Counted from the first letter of the stretch, positions 1 to 8,950 are shown. The stretch: 64,000 nt of DNA from an uncultured Roseibium sp. (GCF_963669205.1 NZ_OY769915.1:3942001-4006000), one strand, 5' to 3'. Made by a program: numbers and translations. Notes: generated by a model from the sequence alone, not told the origin.

Positions 1-149
1 CCGGAGATCACTCTTGCCGGGCAAATTCTTCCGGCCAGCTGGGCAAGACTGTCCCGCCCGGCCGCTTCCGGCTGTGCCCTTTTTGCGGGCTTGCTTCCTG
101 CGGCAGGGCCTGCCAGTTTCCGGCCAGGAGTTGAACAACGGACGGCAAA
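1..149. other. Left edge, no gene seen
   Basis: GC-rich leader before the first gene. I see no convincing coding frame, RNA or repeat in it. A weak purine-rich stretch (ccaggag) lies about 20 bases before the first ATG, so the promoter or an upstream gene of this operon may lie outside the window. Confidence 0.4.
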
Positions 150-995
150 ATGCGCTTTGAAGGAACAGACGAGTACATTGCAACGGAGGACCTGCGTGTC
201 GCGGTCAACGCGGCGGTAGCTCTTGAACGCCCCCTCTTGGTGAAGGGAGAACCCGGCACGGGCAAGACCGTGCTTGCCGAACAGGTGGCAGCGGCCCTCG
301 GAGCGCGGCTGATCGAGTGGCACGTGAAATCCACCACCAAGGCGCAGCAGGGACTCTATGAATATGATGCCGTGTCGCGCCTTCGCGACAGCCAGCTCGG
401 TGATGAACGGGTCAAGGACATCAACAATTACATCCGCAAGGGCAAGCTCTGGGAGGCCTTTGCAGCAGCTGAAAGGCCAGTGCTCCTGATCGACGAGATC
501 GACAAGGCGGACATTGAATTCCCAAACGACCTTCTGCTCGAACTCGACCGCATGGAGTTTCACGTTTACGAGACGGGTCAGTCCGTCCAGGCGAGACAGC
601 GCCCGGTTGTGATCATCACGTCGAACAACGAGAAGGATCTGCCGGACGCCTTCCTGCGCCGCTGCTTTTTCCACTTCATCAAGTTTCCGGACGCCGAGAC
701 GATGGCGGAAATCGTCGAGGTTCACTTCCCCGGCATCAAGAAGCGGCTCCTGTCGGAAGCCTTGCGGCTGTTTTTCGACGTCAGGGACGTTCCCGGACTG
801 AAGAAAAAGCCGTCGACTTCGGAACTGATAGACTGGATCAAGCTTCTGTTGAACGAAGACATCGATCCGGAAACCCTTCGTCAACAAGATGGCAGCAAAC
901 TGATACCTCCATTGCATGGTGCCCTTTTGAAGAACGAGCAGGATGTCCATCTGTTTGAGCGGCTTGCCTTCATGTCCCGCCGGGAACGCACCTGA
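150..995 (+). CDS. MoxR-family AAA+ ATPase
   Basis: 281-residue AAA+ ATPase of the MoxR group, cytoplasmic chaperone-type ATPases that usually work with a von Willebrand factor A (VWA) partner to insert cofactors into or remodel a target complex. Visible: Walker A GEPGTGKT at residues 33-40, Walker B VLLIDEIDKAD near residue 110, sensor-1 region VVIITSNNEKDLPDAFLRRC. Length fits the short MoxR class. In many alphaproteobacteria this ATPase is next to a CoxE-like VWA gene. Here the next gene is a small secreted protein and the only VWA partner in the window is 24 kb away at 25064-26239. Assignment to the family is firm; the target is unknown. Confidence 0.93.
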   Translation: MRFEGTDEYIATEDLRVAVNAAVALERPLLVKGEPGTGKTVLAEQVAAALGARLIEWHVKSTTKAQQGLYEYDAVSRLRDSQLGDERVKDINNYIRKGKLWEAFAAAERPVLLIDEIDKADIEFPNDLLLELDRMEFHVYETGQSVQARQRPVVIITSNNEKDLPDAFLRRCFFHFIKFPDAETMAEIVEVHFPGIKKRLLSEALRLFFDVRDVPGLKKKPSTSELIDWIKLLLNEDIDPETLRQQDGSKLIPPLHGALLKNEQDVHLFERLAFMSRRERT

Positions 996-1011
996 CGCCC
1001 TGGAGGGCTCG

Positions 1012-1560
1012 TTGAGACAGCGTATCGCCAGACTGCTCCTGTGGAGCTGCATCGCACTGCAATCCGCGGCAAGTATCGCGGTCGCCCCGGCACGCGCCCA
1101 GGTTCCCCCCGAAAAGGAAGCGGGCTGGCAGAGCGACGTTGGCGGCCTTCGCCACTTCATGGGTCTGCGCTGTCCCGACCAGATCGGTCCCTTTTTCCGG
1201 ATAAAGGTCCTTGAAGGCGGGGCCACCAGCCTGGCCGGGTGCATTTACACCGGCAAAGACGGCATGACCGCGGTCTTGCGCCAGCATGTCCAGGACACGG
1301 GACGCCGCGAGGCGATCAGTTTTTCAAGAAACTACAAGGCTGCCGGGTTCGAGGAAGTGCAGCTGAGCGGTGCCGCATCCACCGGGATTTCCTTCAGGAC
1401 GAGAAGCTGGACACCCACCAGCCTGTGTGAAACGCTCTGGCACTTTGCCGGGGCGGAAGCCGATTTCACGCTCTGGCTGTCCTACACGCTTCCCACACAG
1501 CAGGATGAGGTCGGACCCGCGGTGACGGCCTTTACCGAGGTGCTTGCACAGCAAAACTGA
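1012..1560 (+). CDS. Small secreted protein of unknown function
   Basis: About 182 residues with an N-terminal signal peptide (RQRIARLLLWSCIALQSAAS followed by an alanine-rich segment ending APARAQ), so probably periplasmic. I chose the TTG start at 1012 because GGAGGG lies 6 bases upstream; an ATG at 943 would overlap the moxR gene by 53 bases and bury the signal peptide. The mature part has several cysteines (GLRCPDQIG, SLAGCIYTG, TSLCETLW) that could form disulphides. I do not recognise the family. It sits 16 bases after the moxR gene and 65 bases before the phosphatase gene, probably one transcript. Confidence 0.7.
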   Translation: MRQRIARLLLWSCIALQSAASIAVAPARAQVPPEKEAGWQSDVGGLRHFMGLRCPDQIGPFFRIKVLEGGATSLAGCIYTGKDGMTAVLRQHVQDTGRREAISFSRNYKAAGFEEVQLSGAASTGISFRTRSWTPTSLCETLWHFAGAEADFTLWLSYTLPTQQDEVGPAVTAFTEVLAQQN

Positions 1561-1625
1561 ACACGGCATTTGCACAACCGCCCTCAAGTCATTTATTGAG
1601 ACAGAGAACCAACAGGAACTCTGTT

Positions 1626-2135
1626 ATGCGCTTGCTTTTGCTTCGACACGCCAAGTCCGACTGGGGAGACGCGGAGCTCCCCGATATTGATCGGCCGCTG
1701 AACGCGCGGGGCAAGGCGGCAGCGGTCACGATGGCGCGCTACCTGCGCGACCAGAAACTGCAGCCGAGTGTGATCCTGTGTTCCACGGCGCAAAGAACGC
1801 GCGAGACGCTTGCCCGCCTTCTCCCCCACCTGCCGCAGGAAGCCCATATCGAACTCATCTCCGACCTCTACTGGAAGAGCGAAGACGGATATGGTGCAAT
1901 CATCCGCAAGCACGGCCACAGGGCGCAGACCCTGATGGTGATCGGCCACAATCCGGCAACGGAGGACACCGCGCTGGATCTTGTCGGGACAAGCGCACCC
2001 GATGCCCTTGCCGATCTTCAGGAAAAATATCCGACCGCCGCACTCGCCGTCATCGATTTCGACATCACGGACTGGTCCGAGCTGGGTTCGGGCACCGGAC
2101 ACCTGGAACGCTTCATCAAGCCGCGCGATCTCTAG
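1626..2135 (+). CDS. SixA-type histidine phosphatase
   Basis: 169-residue histidine phosphatase superfamily protein. The phosphoacceptor motif LLLLRHAKSD at the N-terminus (RHG-type His) and the second histidine motif MVIGHNPATEDTA in the middle mark the SixA subgroup, which removes phosphate from phosphohistidine proteins; the short length and lack of a signal peptide support a cytoplasmic SixA-like enzyme. The ATG at 1626 gives a protein beginning directly with the catalytic strand; upstream in-frame codons would add a non-conserved tail. The natural substrate cannot be told from the sequence. Confidence 0.88.
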   Translation: MRLLLLRHAKSDWGDAELPDIDRPLNARGKAAAVTMARYLRDQKLQPSVILCSTAQRTRETLARLLPHLPQEAHIELISDLYWKSEDGYGAIIRKHGHRAQTLMVIGHNPATEDTALDLVGTSAPDALADLQEKYPTAALAVIDFDITDWSELGSGTGHLERFIKPRDL

Positions 2136-2174
2136 GTGATGGACCGTTCGCACGACCCATTCTCCAAAGAGTTC

Positions 2175-2201
2175 AGGGGCAGCCACTTGGCCGCCCCTTT
2201 C
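2175..2201 (+). terminator. Putative bidirectional hairpin terminator
   Basis: AGGGGC and GCCCCT arms with a further three-pair inner stem and one mismatch, followed on the + strand by a short TTT. It lies between the convergent ends of the SixA-type gene and the RTX gene and could serve both. Confidence 0.4.
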
Positions 2202-2253
2202 CACCCGTTCTGACCTGTGCGCGGAGCGCAGTTCAAAGCAGCTTTCACTTGCC

Positions 2254-5200
2254 TTAGATAAAATCCGTCTCCGGGATCGCCACGCCGACGGCGCTGGTGC
2301 CATGGCCCTGGGCGGCGGCGAGATCGGCTGCAGCCGCATCGCCTTCTGCAGATCCGAACGCACCAAGCGTTTCGGCAGCACCAGCCAGGAGATCGAGGAT
2401 GTCGCCGGAAGCAAGAGAGTCTGTTCCAACCGTGACTTCTTCCACGGCGAAGCTGAAGTCGTCCATGGGATCTGTCTCGTTGTAGATCGCTTTCAGATCG
2501 AACTGGAAGCTGTCCGCACCCTGAACAACCTTGAGCCATTCGACCGCGGTCGCGTCCTCGTCCATGCCGTGAACGGTCGCCACGGTCTTGTCGTCGAGCT
2601 GGATCTGAAGCGCATCATCCGCCTTGACGAAGTGGAAAGCATCCTCGTCCATCGCCTGAAGCGAAAAGCTGCGCAGCTCGATGACATCATTGCCGTCCGG
2701 CGTTTGCGAGATGTCGTCGAGAACCGGCAGTTCGACACCGAAACCCTCCAGGAACGACTTCACTCCGTCGGTCGCACGCTCGGCAATGGTCGCCTCGCCG
2801 TCCGCCCAGATGGTGTAGGTATCGTCGCCCGCCTCACCGGAGAGGAAGCCCTCCCCTGCGAGCACATCGGCACCGACACCGCCCATGACCACGTTCGCCT
2901 TGACTTCGTAGGCTCCCAGACCGGTCGCCAGATCGAAGTCGGGGCTGAAGTCGGTCACTGCGTCGATCAGCTTGCCGATCGGCTCCGTGATGCCTTCGAT
3001 GGCGTTGACCGTCGCCGTCAGCGCCGAGCGGAAATCCTGAACCCAGGGTACATCGGTCAGGGCGTCATGGATGACGATCTTGGTGAAATCCATGACATCC
3101 ATGATGATGTCCGAGCCGGAGCCGCCGGCGAAGAAATTGCCGAAGCTGAAGGAAATCTCGGCAAGATCTTCGATGCTCGCGTCTTCACGGTCCATGGCAA
3201 GAACATCCGCCATTTCACCAAGACCGTTTGCGGTCAGCACGAGATCGTCACCGGCTCCGCCCATGACGAGCGAGTTGGCATCTGCAAGGCTCAGCAGAAC
3301 GTCGTTGTCCGCGCCGCCATGCGCAATGGCGCCGGGGCCTTCGGCCACCATCAGGTCGGCCCCCTCGCCGCCGAGCTGCGCCGTGACGACGATCTCGGAC
3401 GGCAAGGCGCCGGTCACGATGCCGCCCTTGCGGTTGCCGTCGCTGTCCGTGTCGGTGTTGAGCGAAACGGACGCAGCCGCATCCTCACCGAGGGAAAGGC
3501 CAAGCATCACGTCCGTGCCCGCGCCGCCATACTGGAACGAGGCTGCGGCCTTGTATTGGGGCGCGACCACTTTCGCCGCGGCGACCATCACGTCGGAGCC
3601 CTCGCCGCCGAACTGCGCGACGCCCTGGCCGCCACCGACCAGGATGTCATTTCCTGCATCGGCATATTGCACGACGCCGATACCGCCGCCGACCATGACA
3701 TCGTTGCCCTGGCCCATGACCTGGGTGGTCATGCCGCCGGCACCGAACGCATAGTCCTTGCCGGACCCGCCAAACTGGAGGTTGTTGGTGCCACCACCGA
3801 CGAGCACGTTTGTGCCGCCACCCTCGGTTTCGAAGTGTTCATCGAAGTTTTCGATCACCTCGGCGAACTTGCCGTCGTCGAAGCCGAGGTCCGACGGAAT
3901 GGCACTCCACAGGTGATCGCCGAACTGGATGTTGTTCGCGCCGCCGGCCATCAGGAAGTCATCGTCGGACCCGCCGATCTGGATGTTCGCTCCGCCGACC
4001 GCGAAGAGCTTGTCCTTGCCGCTGCCGCCATGCTGCAGGTTGAGCCCAGCGACACCGACGAGCACATCCTCGCCGTCGCCGCCGAACTGGCCGACATTCA
4101 CGCCGAGACCGTAAAGCTGATCGTTGCCCGCGTCGCCGAACTGAAGGTTGCCGTTGCCGGCCGCCGCCAGCAGGTCTTCGCCGTCGCCGCCGAACTGGAT
4201 ATTGGCAACGCCGAGCGCCTTCATCTTGTCGTCGCCCGTTCCGCCGAACATGGTGTTCACGCCGCCGAGCGCCAGCATTTCGTCATTGCCGGCATCGCCA
4301 TGGACAACGTTGACACCGCCGATCGCCTCGATTGTGTCGTCACCGGCTCCGCCATTCAGGACGTTGACGCCACCGGCGGCCTTGATCGTATCGTTACCAT
4401 TGCCGCCAAATGCCGTTGTGGCTCCGGCCTTGGCCTCGATGAAATCGTCACCGTCGTCGCCGTGAATGACATTGTTCACGCCATAGCCGTACATCGCATC
4501 GTTGCCGTCACCGCCGCGCATAACATTGGACGCGCCGTGACCTTCCATACGGTCCGCGCCGTCATTGCCGTTCATGACGTTCGAGGCACCGTAACCGGTC
4601 ATGTCATCGTTGCCGGTTCCGCCATGCATGACATTGGAGGCTCCGTGGCCCTCCATCGTGTCGTCGCCGCTGTCGCCGTACATCACGTTGGAAAGGCCGC
4701 GGCCTTCCATGTGGTCGTTGCCGGTTCCGCCGCGCATGACATTGGAGGCTCCGTAGCCGTACAATTTGTCATTGCCGCTGTCGCCGTTCATGACGTTCGA
4801 CGCACCGTAGCCCTTGAGCGTGTCGTGATCATCGCCGCCATACATGACATTCGAAGCGCCGCGGCCTTCCAGCGTGTCATTGCCGTCCTCGCCGCGCATG
4901 ACGTTGGAAGCGCCATAACCCTTCAGCGTGTCGTTGCCGGTGCCGCCATACATGGTGTTGGAGGCGCCATATCCGTAGAGGCTGTCGTTGCCGGAGCCGC
5001 CCTTCATCTTGTTGGTGACGCCGTAGCCGTAAAGCTTGTCGCTGTAGCTGCCGCCATCCATGTCGTTGTAGGCGCCGTATCCCTTGAGCGTGTCGTAGCC
5101 GCTGTCGCCCCGCATGACGTTTTTCGCGCCATAACCGTAGATCGTGTCGTTGCCGGTACCGCCGCGCATCTCGTTGTAGGCGCCGTATCCGTACAGCTTG

Positions 5201-5448
5201 TCGGAGCCGCTGTCGCCCCAGAGATAGTTCTTGGCACCGTAGGCCTTGACGGTGTCGTTTCCGGAACCGCCGCGCAGGTAGTTGAGCGGAGCCCAGCCGC
5301 CGACGAAATCATTGCCCGATCCGCCGCGCAGGTCGTTCTTGATTGCCGAGTAGCCGTAGAGCTTGTCGTTGCCCGACCCGCCGTCCTTGTTGCCGTAAAG
5401 GCCATAGAGTTTGTAGGTCTGGTGAATGCTTTTGGATGAAGAGCCCAT
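2254..5448 (-). CDS. RTX-type calcium-binding solenoid protein with 18-residue repeats
   Basis: 1,064 residues, no signal peptide. From about residue 22 there are some 27 consecutive units of 18 residues. Each pairs a calcium-binding RTX nonapeptide of the type G-G/D-S/T-G-N-D-x-h-x with a second nine-residue half of the type GYGASNVMR that lacks the Asp. Ordinary RTX beta-rolls carry GGxGxD in both halves, so calcium is predicted on one face only. The strict phase loosens after about residue 500 (insert with SAIPSDLGFDDGKF), more GG-containing units follow, and a non-repetitive acidic C-terminus ends in ETDFI, possibly a type I secretion signal. No long hydrophobic pore-forming segment is seen. 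AGGA lies 8 bases before the ATG. The gene starts 35 bases downstream of the acyltransferase gene, so the two are one unit. No type I exporter genes are in the window. Adhesin, surface-layer, toxin or ice-binding roles all remain possible. Confidence 0.85.
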   Translation of the reverse strand: MGSSSKSIHQTYKLYGLYGNKDGGSGNDKLYGYSAIKNDLRGGSGNDFVGGWAPLNYLRGGSGNDTVKAYGAKNYLWGDSGSDKLYGYGAYNEMRGGTGNDTIYGYGAKNVMRGDSGYDTLKGYGAYNDMDGGSYSDKLYGYGVTNKMKGGSGNDSLYGYGASNTMYGGTGNDTLKGYGASNVMRGEDGNDTLEGRGASNVMYGGDDHDTLKGYGASNVMNGDSGNDKLYGYGASNVMRGGTGNDHMEGRGLSNVMYGDSGDDTMEGHGASNVMHGGTGNDDMTGYGASNVMNGNDGADRMEGHGASNVMRGGDGNDAMYGYGVNNVIHGDDGDDFIEAKAGATTAFGGNGNDTIKAAGGVNVLNGGAGDDTIEAIGGVNVVHGDAGNDEMLALGGVNTMFGGTGDDKMKALGVANIQFGGDGEDLLAAAGNGNLQFGDAGNDQLYGLGVNVGQFGGDGEDVLVGVAGLNLQHGGSGKDKLFAVGGANIQIGGSDDDFLMAGGANNIQFGDHLWSAIPSDLGFDDGKFAEVIENFDEHFETEGGGTNVLVGGGTNNLQFGGSGKDYAFGAGGMTTQVMGQGNDVMVGGGIGVVQYADAGNDILVGGGQGVAQFGGEGSDVMVAAAKVVAPQYKAAASFQYGGAGTDVMLGLSLGEDAAASVSLNTDTDSDGNRKGGIVTGALPSEIVVTAQLGGEGADLMVAEGPGAIAHGGADNDVLLSLADANSLVMGGAGDDLVLTANGLGEMADVLAMDREDASIEDLAEISFSFGNFFAGGSGSDIIMDVMDFTKIVIHDALTDVPWVQDFRSALTATVNAIEGITEPIGKLIDAVTDFSPDFDLATGLGAYEVKANVVMGGVGADVLAGEGFLSGEAGDDTYTIWADGEATIAERATDGVKSFLEGFGVELPVLDDISQTPDGNDVIELRSFSLQAMDEDAFHFVKADDALQIQLDDKTVATVHGMDEDATAVEWLKVVQGADSFQFDLKAIYNETDPMDDFSFAVEEVTVGTDSLASGDILDLLAGAAETLGAFGSAEGDAAAADLAAAQGHGTSAVGVAIPETDFI

Positions 5449-5482
5449 AGTGAAAATCCTTTGTTAAATCTGGAAAATGGAA

Positions 5483-5953
5483 TTACGCCGCGTAGGCGCG
5501 TGCTTTTACGGGACGGCCGTCCTGGTCACGGCCCGGGTGCTGGACGATGCGCAGGACATGTCCATTTCCATCGCGGCGGACCGACCGCAGGGCGCGGTCT
5601 GGGAAGACGGTCCGCTTGAGATCCCGGGCGGTCTGGAAACCGTCGCCGAAGGGTGCGATGAAATCGATGACGACCGGATTGGACCCGTTGTTCCACTGGT
5701 CCGGTTCCGGAAGGTGATCCTGATGAAGAACGGCCTCTTCTGTTGCCGCGTCGAGCCAGGCCCATGTTGCAAGGGCGACCGGCAGTCCGCCGCGCCGCCA
5801 GATGCGCAGTTGGCCGAGCATCAGCGGCGGCAGGATCAGCGCGCCGACTTCGGAGATGCTCCGGTCCCTGTGAAGCGGGCTTTCGGCCATGAGCACATGG
5901 GCCTCTCCGAGCATGGCGAAGGTGGTCTGTTTGTCGATCTGAATGCCGGTCAT
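5483..5953 (-). CDS. HlyC-type toxin-activating lysine acyltransferase
   Basis: 156 residues, the usual size of the RTX toxin-activating acyltransferases, which move a fatty acyl chain from acyl-ACP to lysines of an RTX protein in the cytoplasm before export. Family signatures are clear: SPLHRD with the catalytic His at residue 28, LPPLMLGQLRIWRR, the WNNG turn at 87-90, and VVIDFIAPFGD with the catalytic Asp at 97; these match HlyC His23 and Asp92. Start ATG is preceded by AGGAG 8 bases upstream. It is the first gene of a two-gene leftward unit with the RTX solenoid protein, its likely substrate. The C-terminal 25 residues are basic and short of a further domain. Confidence 0.9.
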   Translation of the reverse strand: MTGIQIDKQTTFAMLGEAHVLMAESPLHRDRSISEVGALILPPLMLGQLRIWRRGGLPVALATWAWLDAATEEAVLHQDHLPEPDQWNNGSNPVVIDFIAPFGDGFQTARDLKRTVFPDRALRSVRRDGNGHVLRIVQHPGRDQDGRPVKARAYAA

Positions 5954-6223
5954 CTTGCAGCTCCTGACAGCGTTTGTGTTGTCAGAAAGCTAGGTTCGGC
6001 CCTGATTGATCGTTATGGGGTCAATCCCCCAATTGGCATCCGTCCAGATTTCGGAGAACGGCTGCACACAGCTTCTCGCAACCTTTCACCGAATGCTGAT
6101 GCATCGTGATTGGCCTTCAAACACGCCGGACGCTTTTTATTGGGTGACCAGTGTGCCGCCCGGTTGAAGCTATGAACGCGCAAGGGCTGCGCACCCAATG
6201 TTCGTCAGGTGAAAGGTGCTTTC
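5954..6223. promoter_or_regulatory. Divergent intergenic region
   Basis: 270 bases between the leftward acyltransferase/RTX unit and the rightward DUF3179 gene. It must contain promoters for both. AT-richer stretches (near 6000-6030 and 6105-6145) are present, but I could not assign a specific -35/-10 pair. Confidence 0.35.
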
Positions 6224-7609
6224 ATGGCTCTGGCAATTGCAACTCAGTCCCGCATCGCCTTTGTGGCGTCGATCATGGCGCTGTGCGTGTCCTGGTCCGG
6301 TGTGTCACAGGCGGAACAGGCGTCTGCTCTTCCCGGCTACGTCATCGAGCAGTACGGCGAGCCGCCCGAAACTCCGGACGGACCGCTGTCCGATAGTCTG
6401 AAAGCCGCCGTCGACGCCGCCTTTGTCGACAGCATCAAACAGTCGGCCTGGGGACGGGACCAGACGCTGGCGCTCACAGAGGTCGCGGAGTCAAGAGACC
6501 CCCGCCTTGTCTGGATCATCAGCGACCTGATGCGCTTCACCGCCGGTTCGCAACTGAGCACCGCGCTCACCGATGCGGCTTCCAAACTTCTTCAGAAGGA
6601 GATCCCGGTCGACAATAACTGGGGTGTCATCACCGATCACCTCATCGCCTGGGACATTCCAGCACCGCCCGACTACCTGGCCGTCAAGCGCGGCATCTTC
6701 ACGACCATCGTTCCCGGCTGGGACCGCATTTTCGTGGAAGGCGACATCGACTGGCGCCACGTGTCCTGGGGCGGTGTCCTGATCGACAACCGCGCCTACG
6801 GCACGACCGACGAGATCTGCAACTGCATTCCTGCCGCCGACAACCCCGAGGTCAGCAGCGCCGAGGACGCGACCTGGCTGAAAGACGATGACATCGTCTT
6901 CGGCGTTGGCGTGAACGGCGAGTACCGCGCCTATCCGCGCCGCATCATGGAAGTTCGCGAAATGGTCAACGATACGCTCGGCGGACGCGACCTGGGAATT
7001 CCCTATTGTACCTTGTGCGGCGCGGCGCAGGCCTATTTCACCGACCAGTTGCCGGGCGGTGTCGAACGCCCGATCCTGCGAACCTCCGGACTGCTGATCC
7101 GCTCCAACAAGGTCATGTATGACGTCAACACCTATTCGGTCTTCGACACCTTTCTCGGCAAAGCCGTTACCGGCCCTCTCCGCGACAAGGGCGTCCAGCT
7201 CGAACAGGCAGGCGTCGTGACAACGGATTGGGGAACCTGGAAGAAGGCCCATCCGGAAACGACCGTGCTGGTGGAAAGACTGGCGCTCGGCCGGGACTTC
7301 GACTTTCGCAACGGCCGTGACGCCAATGGTCCGATCTTCCCCGTCGGCGACGTTGATCCGCGCCTGCCCGTGCACGAGGACGTCATCGGCATTGTCACGG
7401 CATCCGGAAAGCCCGTGGCCTTCCAGCGGAGCAAGGCCATGGCCGCCCTGCAGAAAGGTGACGAGATCACGTTCGAGAACGTCAGGCTTGAGCTGGATGC
7501 CGGCGGGATCCGCGCCGTCGGTGCGGACGGCTCCGACCTCGGCAGCCACCAGGCCTTCTGGTTTGCCTGGTCCCAGTTCCACCCTGGAACCGAACTCTGG
7601 CCGGGCTGA
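6224..7609 (+). CDS. Secreted DUF3179 domain protein
   Basis: About 461 residues with an N-terminal signal peptide (IAFVASIMALCVSWSGVSQA). The C-terminal two thirds match DUF3179: the block NGEYRAYPRRIMEVREMVND, then PYCTLCGAAQAYF with a Cys-x-x-Cys pair, and further conserved blocks up to the FAWSQFHPGTELW end. Probably periplasmic or secreted; function unknown for the family. ATG at 6224 has AAGGTG about 9 bases upstream; a GTG at 6209 would add five residues. It is a single gene, divergent from the RTX unit and followed by a miniature element. Confidence 0.85.
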   Translation: MALAIATQSRIAFVASIMALCVSWSGVSQAEQASALPGYVIEQYGEPPETPDGPLSDSLKAAVDAAFVDSIKQSAWGRDQTLALTEVAESRDPRLVWIISDLMRFTAGSQLSTALTDAASKLLQKEIPVDNNWGVITDHLIAWDIPAPPDYLAVKRGIFTTIVPGWDRIFVEGDIDWRHVSWGGVLIDNRAYGTTDEICNCIPAADNPEVSSAEDATWLKDDDIVFGVGVNGEYRAYPRRIMEVREMVNDTLGGRDLGIPYCTLCGAAQAYFTDQLPGGVERPILRTSGLLIRSNKVMYDVNTYSVFDTFLGKAVTGPLRDKGVQLEQAGVVTTDWGTWKKAHPETTVLVERLALGRDFDFRNGRDANGPIFPVGDVDPRLPVHEDVIGIVTASGKPVAFQRSKAMAALQKGDEITFENVRLELDAGGIRAVGADGSDLGSHQAFWFAWSQFHPGTELWPG

Positions 7610-7613
7610 AACG

Positions 7614-7881
7614 CTAGGGTATGGACCCATAAATGAAGCCAATTTGGCGGCAGAAATGGCAAAATCTCGCGAGGAAGCGTGCGCAGAGCGGGCTTTATGC
7701 CCGGTCAAGCGCGCTGACGCTGCGAGGTGAAGCCATTTTGCCGTCCTTCAGATTTGGCCGTTTTGGCCATCTGCATCATCGCGAAGGACTTGAAAATGAA
7801 CCCACCACAAGGAGTTTCCGACGCTGTCGGGACCGAAATCCACCGCGTCGCGACCGAAACCTGAACCCCAACAGACCCTAG
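7614..7881 (+). mobile_element. CTAG-bounded miniature element, copy A (right end degraded)
   Basis: About 268 bases from CTAG to CTAG. The left end (CTAGGGTATGGACCCATAAA) and about 190 bases of interior match copies D and E (pattern cggtcaagcgcgctgac). The last 80 bases no longer align and lack the terminal inverted repeat, so the right boundary is uncertain. It fills the gap between the convergent DUF3179 and AraC genes, only 4 bases after the DUF3179 stop codon. No transposase frame is present. Confidence 0.75.
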
Positions 7882-7906
7882 TCCGGCAAGGCAGTCGCGT
7901 CCGGCA

Positions 7907-8851
7907 TCAACCGTTGGCGCGGTAGTCCCGTGGTGACCTGCCGAAACGGTCCTTGAACATGCGTGCCAGGCTCTGCTGGCTCGGAATGCCCCAGCGATAG
8001 GCTATGTCCGCGATCGAATGACGGGCATAGCGACTGTCTTTCAGATCCGCGGCAATCCGGTCGAGACGCAGTGTCCTGATTTCCGAGGAGATCGCCCGGC
8101 CGTCGCTGCGATACAGCTCCGAAAGACGCCGCAAAGACAGGCCCAGAGCGGCCGCAAGCGCATGGCGATCGAAATCGGGATCCGCCAGGTTGGCGCGTAT
8201 CTCTGCATCGGCGCGGAGCAGGATCTGCTGCTCCGGCCTGCTGAGTTCGAACCGCATTTCCCTGAGCGACGCGAGGCCGGTCACGAAGAGATCGACAACA
8301 GTGTCCTGAAGCGAGTGCTGAACCTGCGCCGGTGACTGGTCGATCGCGCTGACAAGCCGCACGGCACTGTCATGAATGATGCGCCCCATCACGCTGCTGC
8401 CGGAGACAGATATGCCGGTCATGAGGTCGGCATCCGGCAGACGGCTCAGGAGCATGTCGCGCGGGATCTGCACGACAAGCTGGCGGAACCCGTCCGGCAA
8501 TTCGAGGTTATACCGGTCGACGCTGCTGTAGAGCGCGAAATCCCCCGGTCTCAGGCGCGCTTGACGCCCGCCCTGCAGGACCCCGCCTTCCTTCTGCATC
8601 TGCAGACTGATCAGGAAGCTGTCTTCACCGGCCCGCGCGATATCCCGGCGCCGGCGCCGCACCGACTGCTGGCTGCCCGATACGAAGGAGGCGGAAAGCC
8701 GCGACAACCGGTTGAGCAGGATCTCGCCGTGAAAGTCGTCGGGGCGGGCGCACTGGCAGTCGAGGTGAACATAGGCATCGCAGACGGCTTCACGCCAATA
8801 GGCAAAGCCCTCGGTCTGCCGGACGCTTTTCGTGCTCAGCAAAATCGCCAT
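7907..8851 (-). CDS. AraC-family regulator, NitR-like
   Basis: 314 residues. N-terminal half resembles the AraC-binding-like sensing domain (FAYWREAVCDAYVHLDC near the start, PGDFALYSS in the middle). The C-terminal ~100 residues form the double helix-turn-helix of the AraC/XylS family (ALAAALGLSLRRLSELYR and SIADIAYRWGIPSQQSLARM, ending FKDRFGRSPRDYR). It is divergent from a nitrilase gene, the same arrangement seen for NitR-type activators, so it likely activates that operon when a nitrile or its product is present. The ligand is inference. Confidence 0.9.
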   Translation of the reverse strand: MAILLSTKSVRQTEGFAYWREAVCDAYVHLDCQCARPDDFHGEILLNRLSRLSASFVSGSQQSVRRRRRDIARAGEDSFLISLQMQKEGGVLQGGRQARLRPGDFALYSSVDRYNLELPDGFRQLVVQIPRDMLLSRLPDADLMTGISVSGSSVMGRIIHDSAVRLVSAIDQSPAQVQHSLQDTVVDLFVTGLASLREMRFELSRPEQQILLRADAEIRANLADPDFDRHALAAALGLSLRRLSELYRSDGRAISSEIRTLRLDRIAADLKDSRYARHSIADIAYRWGIPSQQSLARMFKDRFGRSPRDYRANG

Positions 8852-8920
8852 TCACCGCCACCTCCCTTCCTGACAGGATTAGCATAGCGCGCCCGTTTTG
8901 CGAAGTTTCAGCGCCTTTAT

Positions 8921-8950
8921 GCCCGGAACGCGCGCTTTTTCCGCCCGGAA
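8921..8950 (+). promoter_or_regulatory. Candidate AraC-type operator
   Basis: Two direct copies of GCCCGGAA at 8921-8928 and 8943-8950, 22 bases start to start (about two helical turns), in the 164-base gap between the AraC gene and the nitrilase gene. Direct repeats of this spacing are typical of AraC-family half-sites. Confidence 0.4.

Noticed and set aside
2302..5439. A 1,045-residue open frame antisense to the RTX gene
   Set aside because: It is a by-product of GC-rich repetitive coding on the other strand; the RTX frame has the ribosome site, clear family repeats and the acyltransferase partner.
2254..5448. Calling the RTX protein a haemolysin because of the HlyC-like gene
   Set aside because: No pore-forming hydrophobic domain is visible and no exporter genes are adjacent; the toxin label is not supported.
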